Of a stretch of 64,000 nt of DNA, positions 19,470-27,095 are shown in pieces (positions within the stretch are counted from its first letter, which is position 1; each line of letters begins with the position of its first letter). The notes under the pieces were generated by a model. It was not told the DNA's origin, searched no databases, and saw nothing but the letters and a program-made list of their open reading frames with translations. The position numbers and the translations under genes are program-made. The DNA is from Sulfitobacter sp. LCG007 (GTDB taxonomy: Bacteria > Pseudomonadota > Alphaproteobacteria > Rhodobacterales > Rhodobacteraceae), in assembly GCF_040801785.1 (NCBI RefSeq), contig NZ_CP161806.1, positions 1-64,000 of the forward strand, in the 5' to 3' direction.

Positions 19470-20234
19470 TCAGTGGTCGAACTTGGCGGCGGTCGCTGCC
19501 ATCGCGTGCAGAACCTCGGGTTTCGGTGCGGGCGACGCGGGATAGGACTTCCTGCTGTGCGAAAGCTCGAGGCCCAGAACCGTCTCGGCCAGCTTGTAGG
19601 TCAGCGGACCGGGGTTGACGACCGGCACCGGCAGCCGTTTCGCGAGATACGAATGGGCCTGGTGCATGGTCGTGGAGCCAAGCAGAATGACGTCCGCGCC
19701 GTCCTCGTCGATGCAGCGCCGTGCCAGCGTCTCGAGCGCGGGAAAGACCTCCTCTTCCTTCCCGCCCAGAAGCGCCTGGTTGTCCGCGGTCAGATCGAGA
19801 CTGCGCAGGGATGCACAGGCGTGCCAGAGGCCGAGTTCGTTCAGGGTCTTCTCGTAGATATGCCGCCAGTGGGGCCAGATCGCGATGATCGAGAACCGTT
19901 TGCCCAGCATCAGCGCCGTCAGCATCGACATGCGGCCGGGCGCGATGACGGGGATCGAGAGTTCGGATCGCAGGGCGGCCATTCCGCTGTCGCTCATCGT
20001 GTCGATGCAGACCGCGTCGAAGCCGCGCTTCTCCGCGTCCAGCCCGGCCTCCAGAACGCCGATATCCGCAAGCGCCATGTCCGAGGCGCTGACGTAGTTG
20101 CGCGGGGCGACGCGCACCGACTCGAATTCAAAGGCGATGTCCGGGCCGAGTCTGACCGCCTCGAGTTGAGCGCGTCGGTGGTCCCGGTTTTCTTCCGACA
20201 TCGGGAAGGGAACGATTACGAGGACCTTCTTCAT
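19470..20234 (-). CDS. Asp/Glu/hydantoin racemase family protein lacking the usual cysteines
   Basis: 254 aa. The fold is recognisable from VLVIVPFPMSEENRDHR, GFDAVCIDTMSDSGMAALR and GADVILLGSTTMHQ. In racemases of this family the two catalytic cysteines sit in the equivalents of DTMSDSG and LLGSTTM; here they read Thr79 and Ser187. Cys76 and Cys140 lie elsewhere. So classical two-base racemisation is doubtful and a different reaction is possible. It converges on the dipeptide-type importer and is divergent from the PrpD gene at 20322 over a short region that contains a palindrome shared with 23051-23063. Confidence 0.78.
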   Translation of the reverse strand: MKKVLVIVPFPMSEENRDHRRAQLEAVRLGPDIAFEFESVRVAPRNYVSASDMALADIGVLEAGLDAEKRGFDAVCIDTMSDSGMAALRSELSIPVIAPGRMSMLTALMLGKRFSIIAIWPHWRHIYEKTLNELGLWHACASLRSLDLTADNQALLGGKEEEVFPALETLARRCIDEDGADVILLGSTTMHQAHSYLAKRLPVPVVNPGPLTYKLAETVLGLELSHSRKSYPASPAPKPEVLHAMAATAAKFDH

Positions 20235-20287
20235 GCGCGTCTCCTGTCGTGTCGCCGGTGCTTGCGGGCCCCTGTCGGATGGCTATT

Positions 20288-20300
20288 GTCGACAGTTGGC
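20288..20300. promoter_or_regulatory. Candidate operator shared with the nitroreductase/TRAP region
   Basis: GTCGACAGTTGGC matches the perfect palindrome GTCAACAGTTGAC at 23051-23063 at 11 of 13 positions. It lies in the 87 bp between the divergent racemase-like and PrpD genes, where one regulator could control both. Confidence 0.5.
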
Positions 20301-20321
20301 ACGGAATTGAAAGGTGTGGAC

Positions 20322-21650
20322 GTGGGATATCTGATGGAATTCGCCGAATTCGCGGCCTCCGCCAAGCCTGACCCCATGGTTCGCGCCAAGACCGCGCTGA
20401 TCCTCGCCGACACCGTGGGCGCGATCGTCGGCGGGGCAGCTGAACCCGATGTGGCCGATTTGCGCAGGCGACTGTCGGACCGCTCGCACGGCGCATGTAC
20501 GGTGATCGGGACGCGGGAACGCGCGGACGCGGCCACGGCAGCCTTGCTGAACGGCATCGCCGGCACCACGCTCGAGATGGATGAGGGCAACCAGTTCGCC
20601 AGGGGACATCCCGCGATCCACGTGATCCCGGCGGTCCTTGCCGATGCGGCGGGACATGATCCAGGCGGCGCCGCGCTGATCGATGCCATCGCGTTGGGCT
20701 ACGAGGCCGCCGCGCGTGTCGGCATCGCCACCCGCCTGCGCGGGACGATGCATCCGCATGGAACCTGGGGCGCGGTCGGGGCGGCAGTGGCGGTGCTTCG
20801 CCTGCGGGGCGCCGATCCCGGGGCATTCGTCGAGGCGATGAACATGGCGGCGAGCCTCGGCTCGACCACCTCGCGCAGGACGATGCTGGAAGGCGGAACC
20901 GTGCGGAACGTCTTTGCCGGCGTATCGAACCAGATGGGCCTGCTGGCCGCCGATCTCGCGCAGACCGGCTTCAGCGGAGACAGCGACGGTCTGGGCCATG
21001 TATTCGGCAAGGTCGCGGGCGAAAGCTTCGATCGGGGCGCCATGACCCGTGCCCTGGGCGAAGACTGGGAGGTCATGCGCAACTATTTCAAGATGCACGC
21101 CTGCTGCCGCTTCAATCATGCGGCGCTCGACGCCCTGACCGCGATCCTGCGGGACCGCCCCGTCGCGGTGGAGGAGATCGCATCGGTATCCGTGGAGAGC
21201 TACGCCTTCGCGGCCGAACTCGACGATCCGGCTCCGCGCAACGTCCTGGCCGCCAAATTCTCGATTCCCTTCGCCATGGCCACCGCGATCGTCACCGGGT
21301 CGACGGGCGTCGAGTCCTTCACGGCCAGGCGTGTCTCGGACCCGGTGATCGCCGGGCTGGCAGCCCGCGTGCGGGTCGCGGAGGATCCGGCGATGTCCGC
21401 GATGCTGCCCGAAAGGCGTCCGGCTCGGGTGACGCTGCATCTGACTGGCGGCGCGAAGCTGACGTCCGAAACCGAAACCAACCGGGGCGACTGGGCCGAT
21501 CCCTATGGCCCGGACGAGATCCGCAACAAGTACATGTCGCTCGCAACCCGCCTGTGGACGCCGGACCATGCCGGCGCCATGTGGGACGCGGTGCTGAACC
21601 TCCCGAATGCGGGATCGGCGCAATGCGTGATGGACGGGCTTGCCGGCTAG
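20322..21650 (+). CDS. MmgE/PrpD family protein 1
   Basis: 442 aa from a GTG at 20322 with GAAAGG 7 nt upstream; ATG at 20334 is an alternative. The family fingerprint LEMDEGNQFARGHP is at residues 84-97, with Asp87 and His96 at the expected active-site region, and MHPHGTWGAVGAA follows. The family includes 2-methylcitrate dehydratase and cis-aconitate decarboxylase, so lyase or hydratase action on a tricarboxylate-like acid is expected. Its stop is 3 nt from the stop of the nitroreductase fusion. It differs clearly from the three other PrpD proteins in the window. Confidence 0.88.
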   Translation: MGYLMEFAEFAASAKPDPMVRAKTALILADTVGAIVGGAAEPDVADLRRRLSDRSHGACTVIGTRERADAATAALLNGIAGTTLEMDEGNQFARGHPAIHVIPAVLADAAGHDPGGAALIDAIALGYEAAARVGIATRLRGTMHPHGTWGAVGAAVAVLRLRGADPGAFVEAMNMAASLGSTTSRRTMLEGGTVRNVFAGVSNQMGLLAADLAQTGFSGDSDGLGHVFGKVAGESFDRGAMTRALGEDWEVMRNYFKMHACCRFNHAALDALTAILRDRPVAVEEIASVSVESYAFAAELDDPAPRNVLAAKFSIPFAMATAIVTGSTGVESFTARRVSDPVIAGLAARVRVAEDPAMSAMLPERRPARVTLHLTGGAKLTSETETNRGDWADPYGPDEIRNKYMSLATRLWTPDHAGAMWDAVLNLPNAGSAQCVMDGLAG

Positions 21651-21653
21651 CGC

Positions 21654-22994
21654 TCAGGCCTTGCGCGCCCGCGCAGCATATAGCCGTCCCGCCATGAGCT
21701 CTTCTCCGCTCAGCATCTCGGCATCCCCGCCTTCGGACCGTCCAATTCCCGTCTCATGCTCGATGGTGAAACGGGCGGCAACCATCGACCGGACGTCCGA
21801 CGCGGCGAATGGCGTGAAAGGCCCCTGGCTGGGGATCTGGCCCCTGGACTCGACGTCTTCCCAGTAGCGTCCATAGGCCGAGTCGCGGTTGCGGGCGCTG
21901 AGCACGAGATGGCCACCTGGCCGCAGGACGCGGGCGACCTCGTCCAGAAGCAGAAGCGGTTCCGCCGCATGTTCCAGCACCATGGGCATCACCACGAGGT
22001 CCATCGACGCGTCGCCATGTGGCAGATGGCCCCCGGGCATCAGATGAAAGTCGACGGCGGCGGGGTCGAGTCCCTCGCTTGCCAGACGCTCCTTCATGAA
22101 GAGCAGGTTGTGCGGGGAAAGGTCGTCCACATGGAGCCGCGCGTCCGGGTGCAGCCGGGACAGCAACCTGACCGTGGATGTGCCCGACCAGGGCATGATT
22201 TCGGCGACGGTGCGCGCGCCGTCCGGAAGGAGGGAATGCTCCGCCTCCTGCGAGGCACCATGGCGGCGGGACTGGTACACCCCTGCCGTGGGTGACTTGG
22301 ACCAGACCGAATATCCCCGCGTGTCGGCAAGCTGGTCCCACGTCCAGGCGGTCGGGTCCCAGACGGCGAAGGGGTTGGTTTCGTTCGTGATCTCGAAATA
22401 GGGATACCGCTCTGCCGGTCTGGCCGGATAGATCGTGTGGGCGGGCCGCTCGAAGGATCCGAAGGAAAGCACCTCCTCGACGGGTCGCCGGGGCGCCTTG
22501 GGCAGCGGGTCGCGGACGCGTGCGCGACCGATGGCCAGCGCGCCCTGAAGCTCGAAGGTCCGCGGCAGGCCCAGCAGCGGATGCAGCTTTTCGTGGCTGC
22601 CGATGCCGGCATTCCAGATCGTGGCGAACCCGCGCAGCTGGGCCGAGACGATCATGTGATAGCAGGCCCCCGCCACGGATTGGACGATCGAGAAATTGCC
22701 GTGCGTCCATCCCTTCTGGAAGCACAGGTAGATCAGGGCCGAACAATCGGCGAAATGCGGATTCCCGCCCGCGATCTTCTCGCAGGTCTTCAGCATCTCG
22801 CGGTCGGTGATGACGATGAAATGCCAGTTCTGCTGGTTCTTGGATGACGGCGCCTCCATCCCGTCCCGCACGATCTCGGTCAGGGTCTCGCGGTCGATCT
22901 CGCTGCCGTCGAATTCACGACAGGAAGTGCGCAATGCCAGGGTGTCGAGCACCCGTCGGGCGAATTCGCTGGCATCTGCAGTCTGGTCGGTCAT
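21654..22994 (-). CDS. Nitroreductase - SAM methyltransferase-like fusion protein
   Basis: 446 aa. Residues 1 to about 165 are a nitroreductase-family FMN domain: LRTSCREFDG (21-30), the APSSKNQQNWHF motif (48-59) and the dimer helix GACYHMIVSAQLRGFATIW. Residues about 262-440 are a class I methyltransferase fold: strand VAEIMPWSGTS where the SAM glycine motif should be, then DASMDLVVMPMVLEHAAEPLLLLDEVARVLRPGGHLVLSARN. The glycine motif is degenerate, so SAM binding is uncertain. The linker (170-260) is aromatic-rich (AVWDPTAWTWDQL). The frame is continuous, so this is a true fusion as read. It is divergent from the TRAP 1 operon. I do not know a characterised protein of this architecture. 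Confidence 0.82.
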   Translation of the reverse strand: MTDQTADASEFARRVLDTLALRTSCREFDGSEIDRETLTEIVRDGMEAPSSKNQQNWHFIVITDREMLKTCEKIAGGNPHFADCSALIYLCFQKGWTHGNFSIVQSVAGACYHMIVSAQLRGFATIWNAGIGSHEKLHPLLGLPRTFELQGALAIGRARVRDPLPKAPRRPVEEVLSFGSFERPAHTIYPARPAERYPYFEITNETNPFAVWDPTAWTWDQLADTRGYSVWSKSPTAGVYQSRRHGASQEAEHSLLPDGARTVAEIMPWSGTSTVRLLSRLHPDARLHVDDLSPHNLLFMKERLASEGLDPAAVDFHLMPGGHLPHGDASMDLVVMPMVLEHAAEPLLLLDEVARVLRPGGHLVLSARNRDSAYGRYWEDVESRGQIPSQGPFTPFAASDVRSMVAARFTIEHETGIGRSEGGDAEMLSGEELMAGRLYAARARKA

Positions 22995-23050
22995 AAGGAG
23001 GCTCCGGAGCGAACATGATAGTTGACAACACACCCGACTGCCGCAAAACT

Positions 23051-23063
23051 GTCAACAGTTGAC
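23051..23063. promoter_or_regulatory. Perfect palindromic operator between nitroreductase fusion and TRAP 1
   Basis: GTCAAC and GTTGAC around a single A; outside one mismatched pair the flanks continue as AAC and GTT (23047-23067). A perfect TTGACA hexamer for leftward transcription (23055 to 23050) overlaps the left arm. A related GTTGACAAC lies at 23021-23029. A similar site at 20288-20300 suggests one regulator for both divergent pairs. Confidence 0.6.
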
Positions 23064-23189
23064 GGTTCTACATATTTTTCGATCCAAGCATGATTGGTCG
23101 GCGCAGGCTCTTCCGGCGCGGTCCATGCGCCCGTAGAATCCCCAGCCAAGAAACAAGGCCGCATTGACGGCTACAGCAGGGAGAACACC

Positions 23190-24203
23190 ATGTTTGATAC
23201 GTTCAAGGCAATAGCAGTCGTGACGACTGTCGCCGGAGCGGTGGCGTCCGCCGCCGACGCACAGACCACGCTGCGGTGGGGTCACTACCTGGGAGACTCG
23301 CCTTACGTTCAGGCGGAGAAGGACTTTGCGGCCGCTGTCGAAAGCCGTACCGAAGGCCGCGTGAAGATCGAGATCACCTATGCTGGCGGCCTCGGGGCCG
23401 GAAATGAGCTTCTGACCCTTGCGGGTCGCGGCGCTATCGACATGGCGTCGATCGTTCCGGGCTACTATGCCGACCAGTTGCTGTACTGGCGCGCCTACCA
23501 GATCCCGTTCGTCTTCAACTCGCCCCGCCAGGCCATCGAAGTCGCGACGGCGAGTGCCGAGAAATTCCCCGCCTTCGGCGAGGAATTGTCGAAGTTCGGA
23601 GTAAAGTACCTCTTCCACCAGCCGCTTGGTGCCTACTACCTGACTGGTCCGGCCGAAGGGTGCGATTCCGTGGAGGCCCTGAAGGGAAAGAAACTGCGTT
23701 CCTTCGGCGCCGACATTCCCAAGGCGATGGAAGCCATCGGGGCGGTTCCCGTGTCGGTCGGCGTGGGTGACGTCTACGAGGCGCTGCAGCGCGGCTCGCT
23801 TGACTATTCGTTCCTGAACCGCGGCAACGTCCTGGCGTACAAGCTGTATGAAGTCGGCAAGTATTCCTGCGGTCCCGTCATGAACATCGCCGGACACCTG
23901 ATCGTCATTTCCGAACGCGCCTTCGACGGCCTTTCGCCGGAGGACCAGCAGATCATGCTCGAGGAATCGCAGAAGGCGGGCGAGGCCTACATCTCGAACA
24001 TCGAGAAGCTGGAAGACGACGCCCAGGCCGAGATCGAAGCCGCCGGCGGCGTGGTGAAGGAATTCCCCGAGGCCGAGCTGGCCAAATGGAAGGAAATCGC
24101 ACCCGACGGTCTTCAGGCATGGGTCGATGACATGGACAGCCGCGGAATGGGTGACAGCGCCAAGGAAATCGCAGATTTCTGGCGCGAGCAGACAGCGAAC
24201 TGA
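23190..24203 (+). CDS. TRAP transporter substrate-binding protein 1 (DctP type)
   Basis: 337 aa. Signal peptide MFDTFKAIAVVTTVAGAVASAADA, then the mature start QTTLRWGHYLGDSPYVQAEKDF, typical of DctP proteins. The carboxylate-binding arginine of the family is probably Arg170 in LKGKKLRSFGADIP. The ATG at 23190 has GGGAG 7 nt upstream; the open frame extends further but lacks signal-peptide character. The permease genes follow after an 85 bp gap. It binds an organic acid in the periplasm; the ligand is unknown. Confidence 0.92.
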   Translation: MFDTFKAIAVVTTVAGAVASAADAQTTLRWGHYLGDSPYVQAEKDFAAAVESRTEGRVKIEITYAGGLGAGNELLTLAGRGAIDMASIVPGYYADQLLYWRAYQIPFVFNSPRQAIEVATASAEKFPAFGEELSKFGVKYLFHQPLGAYYLTGPAEGCDSVEALKGKKLRSFGADIPKAMEAIGAVPVSVGVGDVYEALQRGSLDYSFLNRGNVLAYKLYEVGKYSCGPVMNIAGHLIVISERAFDGLSPEDQQIMLEESQKAGEAYISNIEKLEDDAQAEIEAAGGVVKEFPEAELAKWKEIAPDGLQAWVDDMDSRGMGDSAKEIADFWREQTAN

Positions 24204-24288
24204 GCTGACTTGAAAAAAACGGGCTCGGCGGGCTTGAAAAGGCCGGCCGGGCCTCGGCAAAAGATAAAGCATCCTTGGGGACAAATTC

Positions 24289-24828
24289 GTGGCGGGGATC
24301 GAGAAAATCGTCGAACGTCTGGCGCTTGCGATCCTGCTGATCGGCGGTTTCGCCATGCTCGTATCGATGTTCCTTGGCGTGACGGACATCGTCGGGACGC
24401 AGGTTCTGAATTCGCCCGTGCCGGGACCGAGGGAGCTCACGGAAAGCACGATGGTGCTGATCGTCTTCGGCGCCCTGACCTACGCACAGCTTCGGCGCGC
24501 GCACATACGGGTCGAACTTCTCTACCTCAAGACGGGGCCCCGCACGCGCGCCGCGATGGATGCCGTCGCGGATGTCTGCGCCCTGATCTTCTTCGGCCTG
24601 TTGCTCTGGCAGTCGGTTCTCGAGGCGCAATACTCGCTGCAGATCGGCGAGGCGACTGTAGGGCTGATCCGCTTCCCGCTCTGGCCGGCCCGCTTCATAC
24701 TTTGCGCCGGGACGGCCCTGATGATCGCGAGACTGGTCATCGACCTCATCATCGATCTGCGGCGGATACACACGGGCGCACCGCTCGAAACGCTGTCGGC
24801 GGACCCGATGCTTCAGACCTACGAATAG
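24289..24828 (+). CDS. TRAP transporter small permease 1 (DctQ type)
   Basis: 179 aa with a GTG start at 24289, 8 nt after GGGG. Four membrane helices are visible (LALAILLIGGFAMLVSMFLG; ESTMVLIVFGALTYAQL; CALIFFGLLLWQS; FILCAGTALMIARLVIDL), and the family segment AQLRRAHIRVELL sits between the second and third. The gap to the binding-protein gene contains only a short GC hairpin. It forms the small membrane subunit with the large permease that follows by 15 nt. Confidence 0.88.
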   Translation: MAGIEKIVERLALAILLIGGFAMLVSMFLGVTDIVGTQVLNSPVPGPRELTESTMVLIVFGALTYAQLRRAHIRVELLYLKTGPRTRAAMDAVADVCALIFFGLLLWQSVLEAQYSLQIGEATVGLIRFPLWPARFILCAGTALMIARLVIDLIIDLRRIHTGAPLETLSADPMLQTYE

Positions 24829-24843
24829 CAGCAGGATTGAACC

Positions 24844-26154
24844 ATGCTTGATGCCGGAACCGCGGGCCTTGTCGTCGGCCCGCTGCTTTTCGTCCTCCTC
24901 GCCGTCGGCGTGCATATCGGCATCGCCCTTGGCCTGACCGGCTTTCTCGGGATCCTGCTGGCGATCAATCCGCAGGCCGCCCTTGCGCAGCTCGCCACCG
25001 TGCCGTTCTCCACGACGAACTCCTTCAGCCTCGCGGTGATACCGCTCTTCATCCTGATGGGCGCGCTCGCGACGCAGGCAGGGCTGACAGGCGATCTTTA
25101 CCGTGCGGCCTATCGCTGGATGGGCCGTCTGCCCGGCGGGCTCGCCATGGCGACGACGATGGCCTCGGCCGCTTTCGGCGCGGCTTCGGGCTCTACCATC
25201 GTGAACGCGGCCGTCTTCACCAAGATGGCGATGCCCGAGATGACCCGTTTCGGCTATGACAAGCGCCTGTCGGCGGGCTGCATCGCGGCGTCCGGCACGC
25301 TCGCCTCGCTGATCCCGCCATCCATCCTTATGATCGTCTATGCCGTGATCACCGAGCAGTCCGTGGCGCGGTTGCTCGTCGCGGGGCTTCTGCCGGGTCT
25401 TTTCAGCGCGCTGATGTTCATACTGGGCATCTTCGTGATCGCGAAGGTGCGCCCCGACCTCTGCCCCATGCCCGACGAAAGATTCACCCTGCGCGAAAAG
25501 GTCGTGGCGCTGAAGGGTGTCTGGGGCATCGCGTCGTTGTTCGTCGTCGTGATCGGTGGCATCTACATCGGTCTCTTCGTGCCGACCTATGCGGGCGCGG
25601 TCGGTGCCTTCGGCGCCTTCCTCATCGTGATCGCCAAGCGCAAGATGAACCTGAAGGTGCTGCTCGAGACCTTCAAGGACGCCGGTATCACCACCTCGAC
25701 CATCTTCATCATCATCATCGGAGGCATCATATTCGCGCGCTTCCTGACCTACACCGGCCTTGTGCGCGACATTTCGGGATGGCTTCTGGCGCTCGAGCTC
25801 GCACCGATCTGGTACATGATCGCCTTCGCCGCGATCTATCTGATCCTCGGCATGCTGATCGAACCGATCGCCATCATGGTGATGACCCTGCCGATCATGT
25901 TCCCCATCATGACCGGCCTCGGCTACGATCCGATCTGGCTGGGCGTAATCTCGATCAAGCTGGCCGAAATCTCGATGATCACGCCGCCGGTGGGTCTCAA
26001 CGTCTATGTGGTGCGAAGTTCGTCCCCCATCCCGCTCACGCTGGAGCAGGTTTTCGCCGGCGTGACGCCCTTCATCGTGATGGATGTCATAACCCTGGGG
26101 CTGCTGATCGCCTTCCCCGAATTCGTGCTCTGGCTGCCGTCGCTGATGGACTGA
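24844..26154 (+). CDS. TRAP transporter large permease 1 (DctM type)
   Basis: 436 aa, at least eleven hydrophobic segments. Family landmarks: FILMGALATQAGLTGDLYRAAYRWMGRLPGG, AFGAASGSTIVNAAVF, YDKRLSAGCIAASGTLASLIPPSILMIVYAV, and the C-terminal ITPPVGLNVYVV. These are the conserved ion-transporter signatures of DctM, which carries solute with sodium. It ends the rightward TRAP 1 operon. About 130 bp downstream is an inverted repeat shared with a convergent gene. Confidence 0.93.
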   Translation: MLDAGTAGLVVGPLLFVLLAVGVHIGIALGLTGFLGILLAINPQAALAQLATVPFSTTNSFSLAVIPLFILMGALATQAGLTGDLYRAAYRWMGRLPGGLAMATTMASAAFGAASGSTIVNAAVFTKMAMPEMTRFGYDKRLSAGCIAASGTLASLIPPSILMIVYAVITEQSVARLLVAGLLPGLFSALMFILGIFVIAKVRPDLCPMPDERFTLREKVVALKGVWGIASLFVVVIGGIYIGLFVPTYAGAVGAFGAFLIVIAKRKMNLKVLLETFKDAGITTSTIFIIIIGGIIFARFLTYTGLVRDISGWLLALELAPIWYMIAFAAIYLILGMLIEPIAIMVMTLPIMFPIMTGLGYDPIWLGVISIKLAEISMITPPVGLNVYVVRSSSPIPLTLEQVFAGVTPFIVMDVITLGLLIAFPEFVLWLPSLMD

Positions 26155-26283
26155 GACGGGCCTTCCCATCTTTTCGCTTGATCGAGGGGGGTGGAACTCT
26201 GCCTGTCAGGCGACCGTTTCGGGGTTTGCGCAGTCGAACACATCTAGAGGGAGTGCACAGGTTCCGGTCTCGGCAGAGACACG

Positions 26284-26312
26284 CCCGATCCGGAAACGCC
26301 AGCCGGATCGGG
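26284..26312. terminator. Inverted repeat between convergent genes, probable terminator
   Basis: Perfect ten-base stem CCCGATCCGG / CCGGATCGGG with a nine-base loop, lying between the TRAP 1 large permease and the oppositely oriented gene ending at 26330. No T-run follows on either strand, so termination strength is uncertain. The remaining 26155-26283 holds nothing recognisable. Confidence 0.55.
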
Positions 26313-26329
26313 TCGGCTAAAAGCGGGCG

Positions 26330-27076
26330 TCAGTGATGCTCCAGCAACGGACCGAAGCCGGGCTTCTGGTCCGTGATCCCGGTGCGCCGCAGGGCGTCCC
26401 AGTAGATCGCCGTGTTGATCGCGATGACCGGTTTGCCAAGCTCCGCCTCGAACCCGGGGGCAAGCCGGGCCATCGAGAGGTTCGTGCCGACCTGCACCAC
26501 CACGTCGACATCCTCCGGCGTACCGACTTCCCACACCGCGGCGCGCAGTTCGTCGGCGCCGACCTGCGCGATCGCGACCGGGCTGGGGCACTTGAGACCG
26601 CAGATATGCTGCACCTCGAACCCGGCCTCCTCGAAGAACCGGACGACGTTGCGGTCGCCGACAGGCTGGTAGGGCGTCACCACCCCGATCCGCCTGGCCC
26701 CGTAAAGCGACAGGGCGGCCTGGCAGGCATCCGACCCCATGGCGACGGGCAGGCCCGTGTGCGCCTCAAGCTCTGCCCGCAGCTTCACGCTGGCGCTGTA
26801 GCCGTCCCAGAAGGTTTCCGCCGAGATGCCAAGGACCAGCACGTCCGGTTCGCAGGACATCACGCTTTCCACCGCCTCCATCTGGACGCTGGCGATCAGA
26901 CCGATCAGCCGCTCGAAGTCCTCGTCGCTGGCCAGAGGAATGTTAGGGATCCGGATCCGGGCGATGTGATTGGTCACGCCCTCGGGCCGCATGTCGTCGA
27001 ACTCCGGCTGGACGGAGGTATTCGTGGAGGGGATCAGAACGCCGAACTTGGCGCGCCATCCCAAGGCGTCAGGCAT
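26330..27076 (-). CDS. Arylmalonate decarboxylase / maleate isomerase-like protein
   Basis: 248 aa of the Asp/Glu racemase superfamily. It begins WRAKFGVLIPSTNTSVQPEFDDMRPEGV, the maleate isomerase/arylmalonate decarboxylase type of N-terminus. At the two places where those enzymes carry catalytic cysteine it reads VLGISAETFW (83-90) and VQVGTNLSM (195-202), so Cys is absent from both. Cysteines exist elsewhere (75, 118, 159, 163). It follows the TRAP 2 large permease by 19 nt on the same strand and so probably acts on the acid that TRAP 2 imports. The reaction cannot be named. Confidence 0.78.
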   Translation of the reverse strand: MPDALGWRAKFGVLIPSTNTSVQPEFDDMRPEGVTNHIARIRIPNIPLASDEDFERLIGLIASVQMEAVESVMSCEPDVLVLGISAETFWDGYSASVKLRAELEAHTGLPVAMGSDACQAALSLYGARRIGVVTPYQPVGDRNVVRFFEEAGFEVQHICGLKCPSPVAIAQVGADELRAAVWEVGTPEDVDVVVQVGTNLSMARLAPGFEAELGKPVIAINTAIYWDALRRTGITDQKPGFGPLLEHH

Positions 27077-27095
27077 CTCGGGTCCTTTCGAAATC

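Noticed and set aside
20316..20334. GTG at 20316 or ATG at 20334 as start of PrpD 1
   Set aside because: GTG at 20322 has the best-spaced GAAAGG. The others remain possible and change only a few residues.
24240..24254. Small hairpin AGGCC-GGCCG-GGCCT between binding-protein and small-permease genes of TRAP 1
   Set aside because: Only five base pairs and no T-run. It might tune downstream expression, but the sequence alone does not support a terminator or attenuator.
23953..26169. A 738-codon antisense open frame over the TRAP 1 permeases
   Set aside because: It is extremely His/Arg/Asp-rich with no fold signature and covers two clear transporter genes. It is a shadow frame.
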